Positions 19,129 through 29,290 of a stretch of 64,000 nt of DNA are shown piece by piece. Location: contig JBEKTY010000001.1 in assembly GCA_049515555.1 (NCBI GenBank), positions 1-64,000 of the forward strand. The letters are read 5' to 3'. The number at the start of each line of letters is the position of its first letter. Positions within the stretch are counted from its first letter, which is position 1. Both the position numbers and the translations under genes were made by a program. Under the pieces are notes generated by a model. The model made no database searches. It had not been told where the DNA came from and worked only from the letters and a program-made list of their open reading frames with translations. Source of the DNA: JBEKTY01 sp049515555. Its GTDB lineage: Bacteria > Planctomycetota > Planctomycetia > Pirellulales > Thermoguttaceae.

Positions 19129-19321
19129 TTCCGCGCGCAACCAAGATAGGAAAGGACTCAAGACGAAGTTGCCGGCCAAGAGCGGACATCCTCGTCTGCG
19201 CGATCCGCAGGGCCGGGCCAACCCAGCGCATGTGAATTCGGCGGACGTTGTTCGGGGGGCCGCAGATGATGCGAACCCCGTAAGATCGGAACTTCGAAAT
19301 ATCGAAAGGAGATTGGGACCC

Positions 19322-19555
19322 GTGGACTGCTTATTGTGGAACCGAATGTCGGCATGCGTGGGCGTCTTTCTTTGGGCCGCGGCGTGGGCGGCGGCGGGCG
19401 ATTGGCCTCAGTTTCGCGGCCCTGGAGGGCTGGCCACCGCCGAAGACCATGCCCTGCCCACGAAGTGGGACGACAAGACGAACATTGCGTGGAAGACGCC
19501 GCTGGGCGGACGGGGCGCGTCCAGCCGCGAGTACCGCAAGGGGTGGGAGTTCTGA
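19322..19555 (+). pseudogene. N-terminal remnant of a PQQ-like beta-propeller protein
   Basis: GTG 19322 (or ATG 19346) follows GAAAGGAG and starts a good signal peptide (VGVFLWAAAWAAAG). Then comes DWPQFRGPGGLATAEDHA and NIAWKTPLGGRGASS, the classical first blade of planctomycete PQQ/BamB-like proteins. The homology stops there, and a stop codon follows after REYRKGWEF. A complete protein would have about 400 residues; 77 remain. The start signals look intact, so a short exported peptide might still be made. It ends 28 nt from the convergent lyase gene. The 193 nt before it hold no gene. Confidence 0.65.
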
Positions 19556-19583
19556 AGTGCCTGGCCGCCAAACGCGCAGGTGG

Positions 19584-22500
19584 CTAGGGAAAGGTGGTTC
19601 TGTTCCCGCCGGCAGTCACGACCACGGCCGCGTTCTGCCGGGTGACGGTCGCGCCCGGTTTCGCCCCTTTGTTGCAGGCAATGATCACGACCTGGAAGCG
19701 GCCCTGGCCTCGGAGCCGAAGAATGGACTGCGTCTCGGACATCGCATTCTTGTGCGCGTACTGGGCGATAAACGCCTCCTGCGGCGCATCGGCGATGACA
19801 TACAGGTCCCAGTCGATGCCGCCGGCCGGGTGTTTCGGGAAGGGCTGGCCGCTGTAGTGCAGCCTCGTCACGCCGGCGGGTATCGTGAAGCTGTCGCCGA
19901 CGTTCTTTGGGCCGGCCGGGGTACCAATGGGCCCGGCACTGATCAGGTTGAGGAGGAAGACTCTGCTCTCCGGCGTGGTGAACTCGTCGCGCAGGCCGAT
20001 GGCCGCCAGGTCATCGCGCAGCATCGACACTTTGACCGTGCGTGTCCACTCCGATTGCCCCAGGGCAAAACTGGCCTTGGACCAGGCCTCGCGGTCCTTC
20101 GCCTGGTAGTCGAGCGTCTTTGCTTTCCTCCAGCGCGGGCCCTTGGTCACGTCCGGCGGGTTCTGCTTCCAGTCGGCGCCGATGGTTCCTTCCGGCAACA
20201 CGACGCTATGCACGAAGCCTCCCGGCGACGGAGGAGAGTACATGGTGCCGAAGTCCAGCGACAGCGGTGCGCCCAGCGCGTAGATCACCGCCTCCCCCAG
20301 GTCGTTCGAGGCGTGGTCGCTGTACCAGTTCCCGTTGACGAACCAGGCGACGGTCTCGTTGGGCGTGCCCCAGCCGAAGCGCAGCGCGGAGTACCACCCC
20401 TCGGCGTGATAGGAGGTGAGCCGCGGGTCCACGTCCGGCAGGCGCTCGTCGATCTTGAAAATCGTGGCGCCGTGGAAGTCGGACTGCGGCTTGCCGCACT
20501 GCTTCCACATGCCCATCAGCCGGCGCGAGAGGGCCGGATCCAGATCGGCGAAAGACGTGCCGAGCATGCCGAGGAATTCCGTGGCCTCGCCCGGGCAGGC
20601 ATCGCCGATCGAGGGACGCACCCGGCGGCCGAAGCGAGGATCGACCGGCGTGCTGAAGTTCATCTCGAACTCGGCGTATTGCTTCAACCGCGGCTCGTCC
20701 TTGAAGACGTTGGCGACCTTCGTCTGCTTGAGTTGCAGCAAGGTGGAGAGCAACGGCCCGTTGGCCGCGCCGATGTAATGGGTGCAGCCCATGTGCGCGC
20801 CGTGTTCGTTGATGGTGCCTCGGAGCATGGCAACTGCCCGCTCCAGCACGCCCGCAGCCCGGCCCTGCATCATCGGGTGCGAGGCCAGGTAGAGCGCATA
20901 CATGTCTCGATAGCCCTGCTGCTGGACGGGCATGTTCGCGGTTCCCAGGTTGACCCCGGAAGGCACCGAGAGCGGGGCGTGGTCGTCGTCCCACAGTGCC
21001 GCGGCATAGAAGAGCGCCGCCTGGCGCACCAGGACCTTGTCGGCCTCAGTGGCCTTGTCGGACGCGAGCACCTGGTCGATGCGCAACAGCGCGCGGCTGG
21101 CCTCCAGTCCGGCGTGCCAGTAGGCGAACCCGTGCGCGCCCAGGATGCCGCCGCCGTTGACGAGCGTGTTCAGCCCGTCGTGGGCGCCGCGCCACAGGTC
21201 GCCGGCCATCTGGTGGACGCGGGCCCCCGACGCGTCGCGGATCATGTCGATCAGATCGCGGTAATAGGTGACGGAGTTGTAGGCGGCCCGGTAGAAACCG
21301 TCGTCCTCACGCAGGCGGCGCACTACGTCGGTCGCGGCTTCCTGCGACATGTACATTGCGCCGAAGCCCGCGGCCGGTTCCTTGAAATCGAAGGTCAGGT
21401 TAGCGATCTTGCTCAAGCCGATGCCGCTGTGCAAGTTCATTTGCAGGTTGACCGGTTGGATCTCGCGCCAGTCGTGCAAGTCCCGCCCTTTGCAGCCGAT
21501 GAACAACCGCCACTGCCAGCGCGGGTCGCGAAAGAGGCGCGCGTCCGGCCCGCGCTGCCAGGCTTGCACGGTAATGCCGGCGTTCGGTCCGCCGTTGGCC
21601 CGCGCCTTCGTGTAGACGCCCACGCCGACGGCCCCGGCGTTGCGCAGGCGCGAGGCGCGCCCGTCGCAATAGCCGATGACCGGGCTGGCGTCCGCGCCGT
21701 CCTTGTCGTAGAGCATCCAGTACATCCCGGTGTCATAGGCCCACGGGTCCCAGGGATGCATCCAGCGGATGCAGCCGTCCTTCATGCTCGACATATAATT
21801 CGGCGCATAGTCTTTATCGAAAGGCAGGTCGAAAAAGGCGTCGGTGGATTGGCTTTCCACCTTCTTTCCGTCGGGCCGCCAACCGTAGAGCTTGTCGCGC
21901 ACCGAGTGCCCGCGGTAGCGGGACTGGTTCAAGGTGATGCCTTTCAGATCGATCTGATAGGAGAACTGGCAGTCGGTGTCCTCCTCGAAGAGCACCGAGG
22001 GCTGGCCGTCCTGGACCTCGATCCGGCAGGTGTAGGTGCCCGGTCCGGCAGGGCAGACCACCGTGTTGCCGTAGTTGTATTGTGCGCGGTCCAACTCGTA
22101 GACCAACTCGGCAATCACCTTCAGCGGGCCGTTTTCCAGCAGCGTCGCGGTGAGCTTCTTCACGCGCGTGTCCGGAGTGAAGGCGATTGACCCGGGACCG
22201 GTACTCGTCCAGGTGCCGTCGACTAACCGCACGCCCTGCACCGGGGCGGGGACATGCAGCGGGTCGGCAGGCACCTGAGAGGCAGGAATTCGCACCCCGA
22301 GCCGGTCGTTGACGATCTCCCAGAGCTTCCCGCCCTCTCGCGGCGCAGCCGTCACTCCGCCAGCGGGCTTGGGGGCGCGGCCGCTTTGGAGCGTCCACGT
22401 CCACTCGATCAGCAGCTCGTGCAGGCCGCGGCCCGGCGTAAGCAGGTCGATGGGCTTGCCGCCGCGCGCGGCGCTGAGGCGGAAACGATCGGCCGTCGCG

Positions 22501-23213
22501 TGACAGACATAGTAGGTGACTCCCGGCCGCAGCGGCTGCGGCAGCTCGCCGCGGGTGCGGAAGCTCACCGGCGAACCGTTGGGCAGCCCATGTGCATACA
22601 CATAGAGTTGCCCGGTGGCCGGATCGGCCGCCAAAGCCTGGGACATGAGCCAGGTGTTCTGGCCGTTGTTGGCCATCGGGATGGCCGGCCCGCCGGGCGT
22701 GGCGGAGAGTCCGATGAAGTACAATCCCCAGCCCTGCACCTCGCGCAACTTCAGCGTGCTCACGTAGTAGTTCGTGCCCCCCTGCAGCCCTTCCGGCAGC
22801 TTCGTGCCATCCACCTGGACCACGTCGCCGGGCGTGAAGAAGGGGCCTTCGAGGGAGAGGCAATTCTCGACTCCCGCAGCGTTGAAGTTCCAATTCTTCG
22901 CCGCCGACCGGCCGGTGGCACCGAGGGCGCGGCGCACCGTCATCCGCGAGGCCGGCAAGCCCGTGCGAACGGCGATCTGTTTGCCGCGGCCCAGCACCTG
23001 GTAGGGTACTTCGACGCCCGTCGGTCCCAGCAGGCAACATTTCCCCGCGTCGAAAGCCGTGGCCAGGTCGAACGTCACGATTTGGTCGGGATGCTGCACG
23101 CCAAAACACTCCCGCAGCGAAAAGCGCGATACCTCGTCCTTCGACTTCGGCGGCTGAGCCAACGCCGCACCGGCCAACAGAATCGAGAGACTCAGTGCCA
23201 ATGCATGTCGCAT
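19584..23213 (-). CDS. Large secreted heparinase II/III-like polysaccharide lyase candidate
   Basis: 1,209 residues, the only intact minus-strand gene in the first 36 kb. The start is preceded by AAAGAAGGA and gives a signal peptide (MRHALALSLSILLAGAALAQ). Residues ~30-270 are beta-rich. From ~560 to ~860 the pattern is alpha/alpha-toroid-like (FAYWHAGLEASRALLRIDQV, GYRDMYALYLASHPMMQGRA). The C-terminal ~300 residues form a beta-sandwich with WYSDHASNDLGEAVIYALG, which corresponds to the HxHND-type strand of heparinase II/III-like lyases. The layout matches PL families that pair a toroid with an anti-parallel sandwich, but I could not assign a catalytic Tyr/His pair with certainty. The inverted orientation suggests independent expression from the 170-nt divergent region at 23214-23382. 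Confidence 0.75.
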   Translation of the reverse strand: MRHALALSLSILLAGAALAQPPKSKDEVSRFSLRECFGVQHPDQIVTFDLATAFDAGKCCLLGPTGVEVPYQVLGRGKQIAVRTGLPASRMTVRRALGATGRSAAKNWNFNAAGVENCLSLEGPFFTPGDVVQVDGTKLPEGLQGGTNYYVSTLKLREVQGWGLYFIGLSATPGGPAIPMANNGQNTWLMSQALAADPATGQLYVYAHGLPNGSPVSFRTRGELPQPLRPGVTYYVCHATADRFRLSAARGGKPIDLLTPGRGLHELLIEWTWTLQSGRAPKPAGGVTAAPREGGKLWEIVNDRLGVRIPASQVPADPLHVPAPVQGVRLVDGTWTSTGPGSIAFTPDTRVKKLTATLLENGPLKVIAELVYELDRAQYNYGNTVVCPAGPGTYTCRIEVQDGQPSVLFEEDTDCQFSYQIDLKGITLNQSRYRGHSVRDKLYGWRPDGKKVESQSTDAFFDLPFDKDYAPNYMSSMKDGCIRWMHPWDPWAYDTGMYWMLYDKDGADASPVIGYCDGRASRLRNAGAVGVGVYTKARANGGPNAGITVQAWQRGPDARLFRDPRWQWRLFIGCKGRDLHDWREIQPVNLQMNLHSGIGLSKIANLTFDFKEPAAGFGAMYMSQEAATDVVRRLREDDGFYRAAYNSVTYYRDLIDMIRDASGARVHQMAGDLWRGAHDGLNTLVNGGGILGAHGFAYWHAGLEASRALLRIDQVLASDKATEADKVLVRQAALFYAAALWDDDHAPLSVPSGVNLGTANMPVQQQGYRDMYALYLASHPMMQGRAAGVLERAVAMLRGTINEHGAHMGCTHYIGAANGPLLSTLLQLKQTKVANVFKDEPRLKQYAEFEMNFSTPVDPRFGRRVRPSIGDACPGEATEFLGMLGTSFADLDPALSRRLMGMWKQCGKPQSDFHGATIFKIDERLPDVDPRLTSYHAEGWYSALRFGWGTPNETVAWFVNGNWYSDHASNDLGEAVIYALGAPLSLDFGTMYSPPSPGGFVHSVVLPEGTIGADWKQNPPDVTKGPRWRKAKTLDYQAKDREAWSKASFALGQSEWTRTVKVSMLRDDLAAIGLRDEFTTPESRVFLLNLISAGPIGTPAGPKNVGDSFTIPAGVTRLHYSGQPFPKHPAGGIDWDLYVIADAPQEAFIAQYAHKNAMSETQSILRLRGQGRFQVVIIACNKGAKPGATVTRQNAAVVVTAGGNRTTFP

Positions 23214-23382
23214 GGCGATGTTCCTTCTTTGGTGAAAGTGGTCAAGCCTGAAACTCCAGCTTATACTAATCGCGACGGCATCGCATGTGCAAGCAACATC
23301 AACCGTTCAGCAGTCGTACGCCGAGGACCGGCGCGGGTAGCCTCTGGTTGCAAGAACACCGTACTTGAAGGAGAATGCTGGC

Positions 23383-24191
23383 ATGAACGTAAGCAAAGCT
23401 GGGACCCTTTGGAGTGCGGAGCGTTGGGCTGCGATGGCAACGGCCTGGGCGTGCCTGCTGGCGGCGACCGCGACGGGCGCCCCGCCGGCGCAGGCACCGG
23501 CGGCGTGGAACTCCGCTTGGGCAACTATAATCACGCCAACGAAGGCTGCGGCGACGGCTACGAAGAACTGTTCGTCCGCTACTACATCAAGTTCGACGAG
23601 AACTACCGCGGGGTCGCCAACCACGGGGCGAACCTGGGCGGACGCGACGTCAGCCGTCCGGGCAGCGCCTGGGCCGGCCAGGCCGCCATCCGCGACATCG
23701 CCTCCCGCGGCTACTTCTACTCCGGCCTGCAGCCCTACGGAAAGAACGACAGCCGGGAATTGGAGATGGGCTTCTACAGCTATCACCTGGACAAGCGCGA
23801 CCAGTGGGGCGACGCCTACGAGGTCCAGAAGCACATTCCGATCCACGTCGGCCAATGGCACTGCGTCGAGCGGCACATGAAACTCAACTCGGTCACTGCG
23901 GCCGGCGAGGCCAACACCGACGGTATCGAAGAGTTGTGGGTGGACGGCCAGCTCAGCATCCGCAAGGCGGTGCGGTTCCGCCGCACCCCGAAGCTGCGGA
24001 TCACGTTCTTCTCCTTTGGGACGTATTATCACGGCCTGCCGAAAGACTACGACGCGGCGCACCCGATCAAGGTGTATTTCGACAACCTGATCATCGCCCG
24101 CAAGTACATCGGGCCGATCGGCGACGCAGGTCCGGCGAGTGTGCCCGCGTCGGAAAATCGACAGGGAAAAGAAACGCCTGGCAAGACCTGA
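23383..24191 (+). pseudogene. Frameshifted secreted jelly-roll (polysaccharide-lyase-like) gene
   Basis: ATG 23383 has GAAGGAG at 23367-23373 and encodes a signal peptide (MNVSKAGTLWSAERW, then MATAWACLLAATATGAPPAQ). That frame then degenerates into low-complexity Thr/Ser/Ala. The conserved domain continues in another frame from ~23505 to 24191 (EELFVRYYIKFDENYRG, ELEMGFYSYHLDKRDQWG, GIEELWVDGQLSIRK, FDNLIIARKYIGPI). This is the layout of concanavalin-like lyases of the PL14/PL20 kind. A single indel near 23485-23515 would rejoin them. The usual 30-60 residues between signal peptide and first strand also appear to be missing, so a deletion is likely. A sequencing error is the alternative for the frameshift. 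No gene is visible in 24192-24439. Confidence 0.65.
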
Positions 24192-24439
24192 CACGCGTTG
24201 GTTGCAGCTCGGGGGATTCGCCCAACGACTGCCCGATCATCGCACGGTATCCGAAGCCATGGACTGGTTCAGAACCGGCCAGCGGATTCCCTTGGATCAG
24301 CGCAGGCGGAAACTTGCACCACGTTCAACCGCGGGGTACACTGAGGCGGCGCTGGACCTCTGCTCCCACTTCGGCCCGGAGTCTAAGTGAACGTGTTCCT
24401 TGATTCCGCGTACGTCCTTTGTAAGAGGATGTGAAGGAG

Positions 24440-26554
24440 ATGACCGTTGTCGCGATCTGCAATGGCGCGGTGCGTCCTGCCGGATGCGTCTTGGAGATTA
24501 TGCTCCTTCTGCTTTTTGCCAATGTACTTCCGTGTCGTGCCGCCGGGGAGTCGCAGCCCAAGATGGAGGACTTCGCCACGATCGAGAGCATCAGCAATGG
24601 CGTTCCGGTCTACTCGTTCAACAACATCATGTATGTCTACGGCCAAAGCCCGGACCTCTGCCCCGGGCTGAAGATGCAGGAGGGCAACACCCACCCGGCG
24701 GCGAAGATCGAGCTGAAGAAGTCCTGGGAGATCAAGCACAACTACAACGGGGCCGAGTCCGAGATCACCAGACGGACTCCGAAGAACGACACCCAGCCAC
24801 TCTTGCCGATCCATCTGATCGACGGCGACCCGGACACGATCTGGTGTAGCTGGGGCAGCCCCGTGCCGGATGGGCGTCCCGAGTGGATAAGAATCGACCT
24901 GCCGCTGGAGTCGCAGGTGGCGTCGGTCGCGCTGGTGTGTTCGCCCAAGTTCGCCACCAGGGACTACGGACGGATTCTTCCCAGAGAAGTGGAGATCCTG
25001 TTGAGCAGAGACGCCTGGCATTGGGAGACGGTCTACGAGAACAAGAACGTGGATGCCAAGCGTCTCATGGCGCTGAAGGCCGAGTTCGCCCCCCGCGCGG
25101 CCAAGCAAGTCTGGATCAAGGCCAACAACTTCGCCAAGAACGGCACCTACTCGGACCTGTACTGCTTCTCCATCGGAGAGGTGGAAGTGCGCGACCCCAA
25201 GGGCAACAACCTGGCCCTGGTTTCGCGAGGGGCTGGCGTGACCGTTTCCTCGACCTCGCACGGGCACAACAACGACCGGTATACGCAGGACTCCCTCTGG
25301 AATCCGCTGAATTATGACCTCGGCAACAAGTGGGTGCGGGTCGGCGGCGACAACGGGTCGTACATGTGGCACTTCACCGAGCACGAGACGGGGAAACTGG
25401 AGATCGACTCGGCCTTCGATGCGTCGATCACCGACTGCGTGAAACACGGGGTCAACGTCGTCATAAACATCGATTTCAAGGGCAATTGGCTCTACGCGAC
25501 GGAGCCAAGAAAGACGGACTGGGGCCAAGCCCGGTTCCGGGAGTTCAACGATTACTACAACGACGCCAAGAAGCTCCCCATGGTGACCGACAGTCCGGAG
25601 ATGTTCAAGGCATACCTGAAGTATGTGGAGTGCATGGTCAAGCACTTCAAGGACCGAGTTGCCTACTTCGAGATCGGGAATGAGTGGAACGCCTGGACTG
25701 CTGATTTCTACATGTCGCGGTTCTTCGCGCCGACATATACGGCGATCAAGAAGATCGCCCCCGACGCGAAGATCATGCTCGGCAGTCCGGGGGCATTCTT
25801 GCCGCAGTTGCTCCTGGAGTGTCTCGGCAGGGGCGCGAAGGTCCCGCCGGGTTGGGGAGCGAAGATCGATGCCGTCGCATGGCATCCCGGCAACAACCCG
25901 GACGCCGCGTACTTCACCGCCGTGCGCCAGTTTCAGAATGACTGCCGCGCGTTGGGCTTCCGCGGCAAGTTCTTCGCGACGGAGATCCACGCCGGCATGA
26001 GCTATCCGCCCGGGCCCGTGACGCCGTACAACCAGTTGATGACCTCGGAGCAGAAGATGGCCAAGTATCTCTGCCAGAGCCTGGTCGGCCATGGAGGGCT
26101 CGACATGGAGGCCGGCCCGTGCCATCCCCACTTCACCGGATTCCCGCATCCGCAGTCGCTCTCGCGCTGGACAGTGCCGAACCAGGTGCTCAATCCCTGC
26201 CAACCCTCGATGACCTACTATATGTGGAGGAACATCGCCACGGTGATGGACGACTTCTACCCGAAGGAGGTCCCGGCACGCTTTACCTCGCAAAAGGAAA
26301 TCCTCTCCTTCACCTTCACCCGCGGCGAGAACGAGTCGATGATCGCGGCCTGGATCAACGGCGGCCAGAACGACGCCATGGTCGAAACCAAGGCCGATGT
26401 CACGCTCCCGGGAATGCAAGCGAAGAAGGCATGGGTTGTCGAGATCATGAACGGCACGGAACAACGACTGAATATCGAAGCCCAAGGGGACGGCACGATC
26501 ATCAAGGGGATGCTCCTCAAGGACTATCCGGCGTTCATGAGGCTGGAAAGGTAA
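24440..26554 (+). CDS. Secreted clan GH-A glycoside hydrolase with F5/8C-like domain
   Basis: 704 residues from ATG 24440 (GTG 24431 is in frame, and ATG 24500 would give a shorter signal peptide beginning MLLLLFANVLPC; the start is uncertain). Residues ~90-240 resemble a discoidin/F5-8C domain (LIDGDPDTIWCSWGSP, EWIRIDLPLESQVASVALV). Residues ~300-620 form a barrel with the two GH-A hallmarks: YFEIGNEWNAW, with the putative acid/base Glu415, and KFFATEIHAGM, with the putative nucleophile Glu515, about 100 residues apart. Other barrel strands are WVRVGGDNGSYMW and IDAVAWHPGNN. The C-terminal ~90 residues are a beta-sandwich. It resembles GH39/GH5-like enzymes, so it should be a retaining exo- or endo-glycosidase. 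The next gene starts 11 nt downstream. Confidence 0.85.
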   Translation: MTVVAICNGAVRPAGCVLEIMLLLLFANVLPCRAAGESQPKMEDFATIESISNGVPVYSFNNIMYVYGQSPDLCPGLKMQEGNTHPAAKIELKKSWEIKHNYNGAESEITRRTPKNDTQPLLPIHLIDGDPDTIWCSWGSPVPDGRPEWIRIDLPLESQVASVALVCSPKFATRDYGRILPREVEILLSRDAWHWETVYENKNVDAKRLMALKAEFAPRAAKQVWIKANNFAKNGTYSDLYCFSIGEVEVRDPKGNNLALVSRGAGVTVSSTSHGHNNDRYTQDSLWNPLNYDLGNKWVRVGGDNGSYMWHFTEHETGKLEIDSAFDASITDCVKHGVNVVINIDFKGNWLYATEPRKTDWGQARFREFNDYYNDAKKLPMVTDSPEMFKAYLKYVECMVKHFKDRVAYFEIGNEWNAWTADFYMSRFFAPTYTAIKKIAPDAKIMLGSPGAFLPQLLLECLGRGAKVPPGWGAKIDAVAWHPGNNPDAAYFTAVRQFQNDCRALGFRGKFFATEIHAGMSYPPGPVTPYNQLMTSEQKMAKYLCQSLVGHGGLDMEAGPCHPHFTGFPHPQSLSRWTVPNQVLNPCQPSMTYYMWRNIATVMDDFYPKEVPARFTSQKEILSFTFTRGENESMIAAWINGGQNDAMVETKADVTLPGMQAKKAWVVEIMNGTEQRLNIEAQGDGTIIKGMLLKDYPAFMRLER

Positions 26555-26565
26555 GGGCGGAAGAA

Positions 26566-29160
26566 ATGACTAGGGCAATTCTCTCTTGGCTGAGCGGGAT
26601 GTTGTTGGCGCTGCCGGTTGCCGCAGCGGAAGTCAGGTTTGTTGCCAAGCCCACCGCAACGGCGCATGGCAAGGAGGTCAAGATCGCCTTCGAGGTTTCC
26701 TCGCCGACCGACGTGGAGGTCGCGGTGCTCGACGCCAAGGGAACGGTCGTCCGGCACCTGGCGGCCGGGCTTCTGGGAAAGAACGCGCCCGCGCCCTTCA
26801 AAAAGGACTCGCTCGCCCAGGAGGTCGTGTGGGACAAGAAGGACGACGCCCGCCGGCCGGCGCCTGGCGGGCCGTTCAGAATCCGCATTTCCATCGGCGC
26901 GACGCCGCGGCTGGAAAAGATCGCCGGCTGGGACGGGGCCACACTCGGTTCTCCGGTGGCCGGCATGGTGGTGGGCAAGAACGGGGAACTCTACGTCCTG
27001 GATTCCGAATATGACTTCGGCCGCGCGGGACTGCGCGCTTTCGACCGCGACGGCAAGTACTTGCGGACCATCGTGCCCTACCCGGCGAACACTTCCAAAG
27101 AGCGCGCTGCAGGCGTCTACGGCCTGGAGATCGACGGCGAGCGCTTCCCGATGGTGGCCAGCGGCCACAGTGGGAGCCTGCTGCCGCTGTTCTCGGGCAT
27201 GCAACCCCAGACGCCGGCCTGGCATCCCAAGGGCCACCTCGTACTCTTCAGCGCCGCAGGCTCCAGGAACGTCGAATGGGCCAATCCGCGGCACCTGCTG
27301 GCCCTGCATCCGGAGGGCGGGGCGCCGGAGGGCGTGGAATTCGTCGGGCCGCAGCTTTACAAGCCCGGCACCAGGTACAACTACTCGCCCTACGATCGCA
27401 TGGCGATCAGTCCGGACGGAGAGTACGTGTACCTGACCACGTTCAACCCCTCAGGCAAGACCCAGCCCCATGCAGTCTACCGCGTGAAGTGGGTGGACAA
27501 AGACCTCGGCCAGCCGTTCCTTGGCAAATTGAACGAGGCCGGCACCGACGACGCGCATCTTGACAATCCTCAAGGCCTGGCCACCGACAAGGCCGGAAAT
27601 CTCTACGTCTGTGACTCGGGCAACAACCGGATCATGGTCTACGACAAGGACGGCGGCTTGCTGGGGAAGTTCGCCGTCGAGGACCCATACCAGGTGGCGG
27701 TCTACCACGGCACAGGCGAAATCTACGTGCTGAGCCGCAAGCGTCCGACCAGGGCCTTCCAGCACGACATCCGGGCGCGGGTCTTGAAGTTCCCGGCTTT
27801 CGGGCACGGCGAGCCGAAGGAACTGGCGCGAATCGAGGGCGTCATCGAAACGATGGCGCTGGACCCAAAATCCTCGCCGGCACGCCTCTGGGCCGTGGCC
27901 GGCAAGGACGGCAAATCCATCGTCCAGGTGCTCGACAAGGGCCACGACTTCGAGTTCGGCGAGACTATCAGCAGTTCCAATGGCCTGGAGTTTCCGATGT
28001 ACATCGCCGCCGACCCGGCGCGCAACCGTGTGCTGGTCTACCAGTTCCCGCGTGATCCGCAGCGCAGTCTTTTCACGTTGGACCTGGACACGAACAAGGT
28101 CGCACCGCTGGGCATCAAGGGGATGGACATCGCGCTCGACCGCGACGGCAACATCTACGTGATGGATGGCTACGACACGAACAGCATGTCCCGCTACACC
28201 CCCGCCGGCAAGCCATTGCCCTTCGAGGGCCTGGGCTCCAACAAGATCCACACCGGCATCTACCGGGCGTTCGGCACATTCTCCGTGCGCGGGCTCTGTG
28301 TCGCACCCAACGGCGACATCTACGTGGAGCGCACCCACGATTACGGTTTGGAAAACGGTACGGAAGGGCTGGTCGACGTTTTTGGGCCGGACGGCAAGCG
28401 GAAGAAGGCGTCGCTCATCAACAACCTGCCCTACGGCTCCTGCGGCCTGGCCGTCGACGCTGCGGGGAACGTCTACCTCGGCGTCAACCTCAAGGACAAG
28501 GACCAGCCGTATCCTGAGCCATTCCTGGGCAAGGTCTCGGCCGAACCCTACCGCGAATGGAAGAAGGCCCGCGAAAAGCCCTGGCACTATTCCTATTTCA
28601 ATCCCTATCTCTTCCACTGGGGCTCGGTCATGAAGTTCGGCCCGGAGGGAGGGACGTTCTGGGGCATCCGGCTCCGGAGGAAAGATAACTACAAGGGGAG
28701 TGCTCTCGACGTTTGGGATGTTGCCAAGGCCCCGGCCGACGCGCTGGCGCTGAAGTCCGGCTACCTGCAACAGGACGTCAAGGTCTCGGGCGCGAAGTGG
28801 CGTTACGTTGGCTGCGGCGTCATTCCCACTTCGGACCTCAACTGGGGCGACCCGAGCTGCGCATGCGTGCATTCGCACCTGGCCGCCGACGAGTACGGCC
28901 GCGTGTTTGCCCCCGACCCGTTCCGCTTCTCGGTCGAGATGCTCGACACCAACGGCAACCAGATCGCTCGCATCGGCCGATACGGCAACGCCGACAGCGC
29001 CGGTCCGGGCAGCAAGGTCCCCGATCCGGAGATCGCGCTGGCCTGGCCGAATTTCGTCTCCGTCGCCGGCGGCAAGGTTTACGTTTGCGACTCGAACAAC
29101 CGGCGGATCACCGTCGTCCGGTTCGACTACGGCGCGGAGGAGACGTGCGAGACCAAGTAG
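26566..29160 (+). CDS. Secreted NHL-repeat beta-propeller protein with FlgD-like N-terminus
   Basis: 864 residues. The frame is open far upstream, but ATG 26566, 11 nt after the glycosidase stop, begins the signal peptide (MTRAILSWLSGMLLALPVAA). Residues ~20-125 form a FlgD-like domain (VEVAVLDAKGTVVRHLAAG, VVWDKKDDARRPAPGGPF). Typical NHL blades follow (NPQGLATDKAGNLYVCDSGN, GMDIALDRDGNIYVMDGYD, GLAVDAAGNVYLGVNL), and the last reads FVSVAGGKVYVCDSNNRR. It was very likely cotranscribed with the GH-A enzyme. The decayed gene at 36161 preserves the two ends of a close relative. Confidence 0.85.
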   Translation: MTRAILSWLSGMLLALPVAAAEVRFVAKPTATAHGKEVKIAFEVSSPTDVEVAVLDAKGTVVRHLAAGLLGKNAPAPFKKDSLAQEVVWDKKDDARRPAPGGPFRIRISIGATPRLEKIAGWDGATLGSPVAGMVVGKNGELYVLDSEYDFGRAGLRAFDRDGKYLRTIVPYPANTSKERAAGVYGLEIDGERFPMVASGHSGSLLPLFSGMQPQTPAWHPKGHLVLFSAAGSRNVEWANPRHLLALHPEGGAPEGVEFVGPQLYKPGTRYNYSPYDRMAISPDGEYVYLTTFNPSGKTQPHAVYRVKWVDKDLGQPFLGKLNEAGTDDAHLDNPQGLATDKAGNLYVCDSGNNRIMVYDKDGGLLGKFAVEDPYQVAVYHGTGEIYVLSRKRPTRAFQHDIRARVLKFPAFGHGEPKELARIEGVIETMALDPKSSPARLWAVAGKDGKSIVQVLDKGHDFEFGETISSSNGLEFPMYIAADPARNRVLVYQFPRDPQRSLFTLDLDTNKVAPLGIKGMDIALDRDGNIYVMDGYDTNSMSRYTPAGKPLPFEGLGSNKIHTGIYRAFGTFSVRGLCVAPNGDIYVERTHDYGLENGTEGLVDVFGPDGKRKKASLINNLPYGSCGLAVDAAGNVYLGVNLKDKDQPYPEPFLGKVSAEPYREWKKAREKPWHYSYFNPYLFHWGSVMKFGPEGGTFWGIRLRRKDNYKGSALDVWDVAKAPADALALKSGYLQQDVKVSGAKWRYVGCGVIPTSDLNWGDPSCACVHSHLAADEYGRVFAPDPFRFSVEMLDTNGNQIARIGRYGNADSAGPGSKVPDPEIALAWPNFVSVAGGKVYVCDSNNRRITVVRFDYGAEETCETK

Positions 29161-29290
29161 GTGTACTTCACCGCCCCCGTTTGCCTCGGCCAACCTCCCC
29201 GGCTTATGATGGTCGCGTTTCCGGCCTGAAAGACGGCCCCGGCGAATTTGCCCTGCCGGTCGGCCCAAACCACCAAAGTGAGGACGTCCA

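Noticed and set aside
19170..19230. Segment encoding ADILVCAIRRAGPTQ, similar to spurious peptides seen in planctomycete annotation
   Set aside because: It may be part of a dispersed non-coding repeat, but I can see only one copy here, so it is not called.
19449..22190. 913-residue open frame on the plus strand
   Set aside because: Antisense of the heparinase-like gene, whose signal peptide, ribosome site and fold pattern are on the minus strand.
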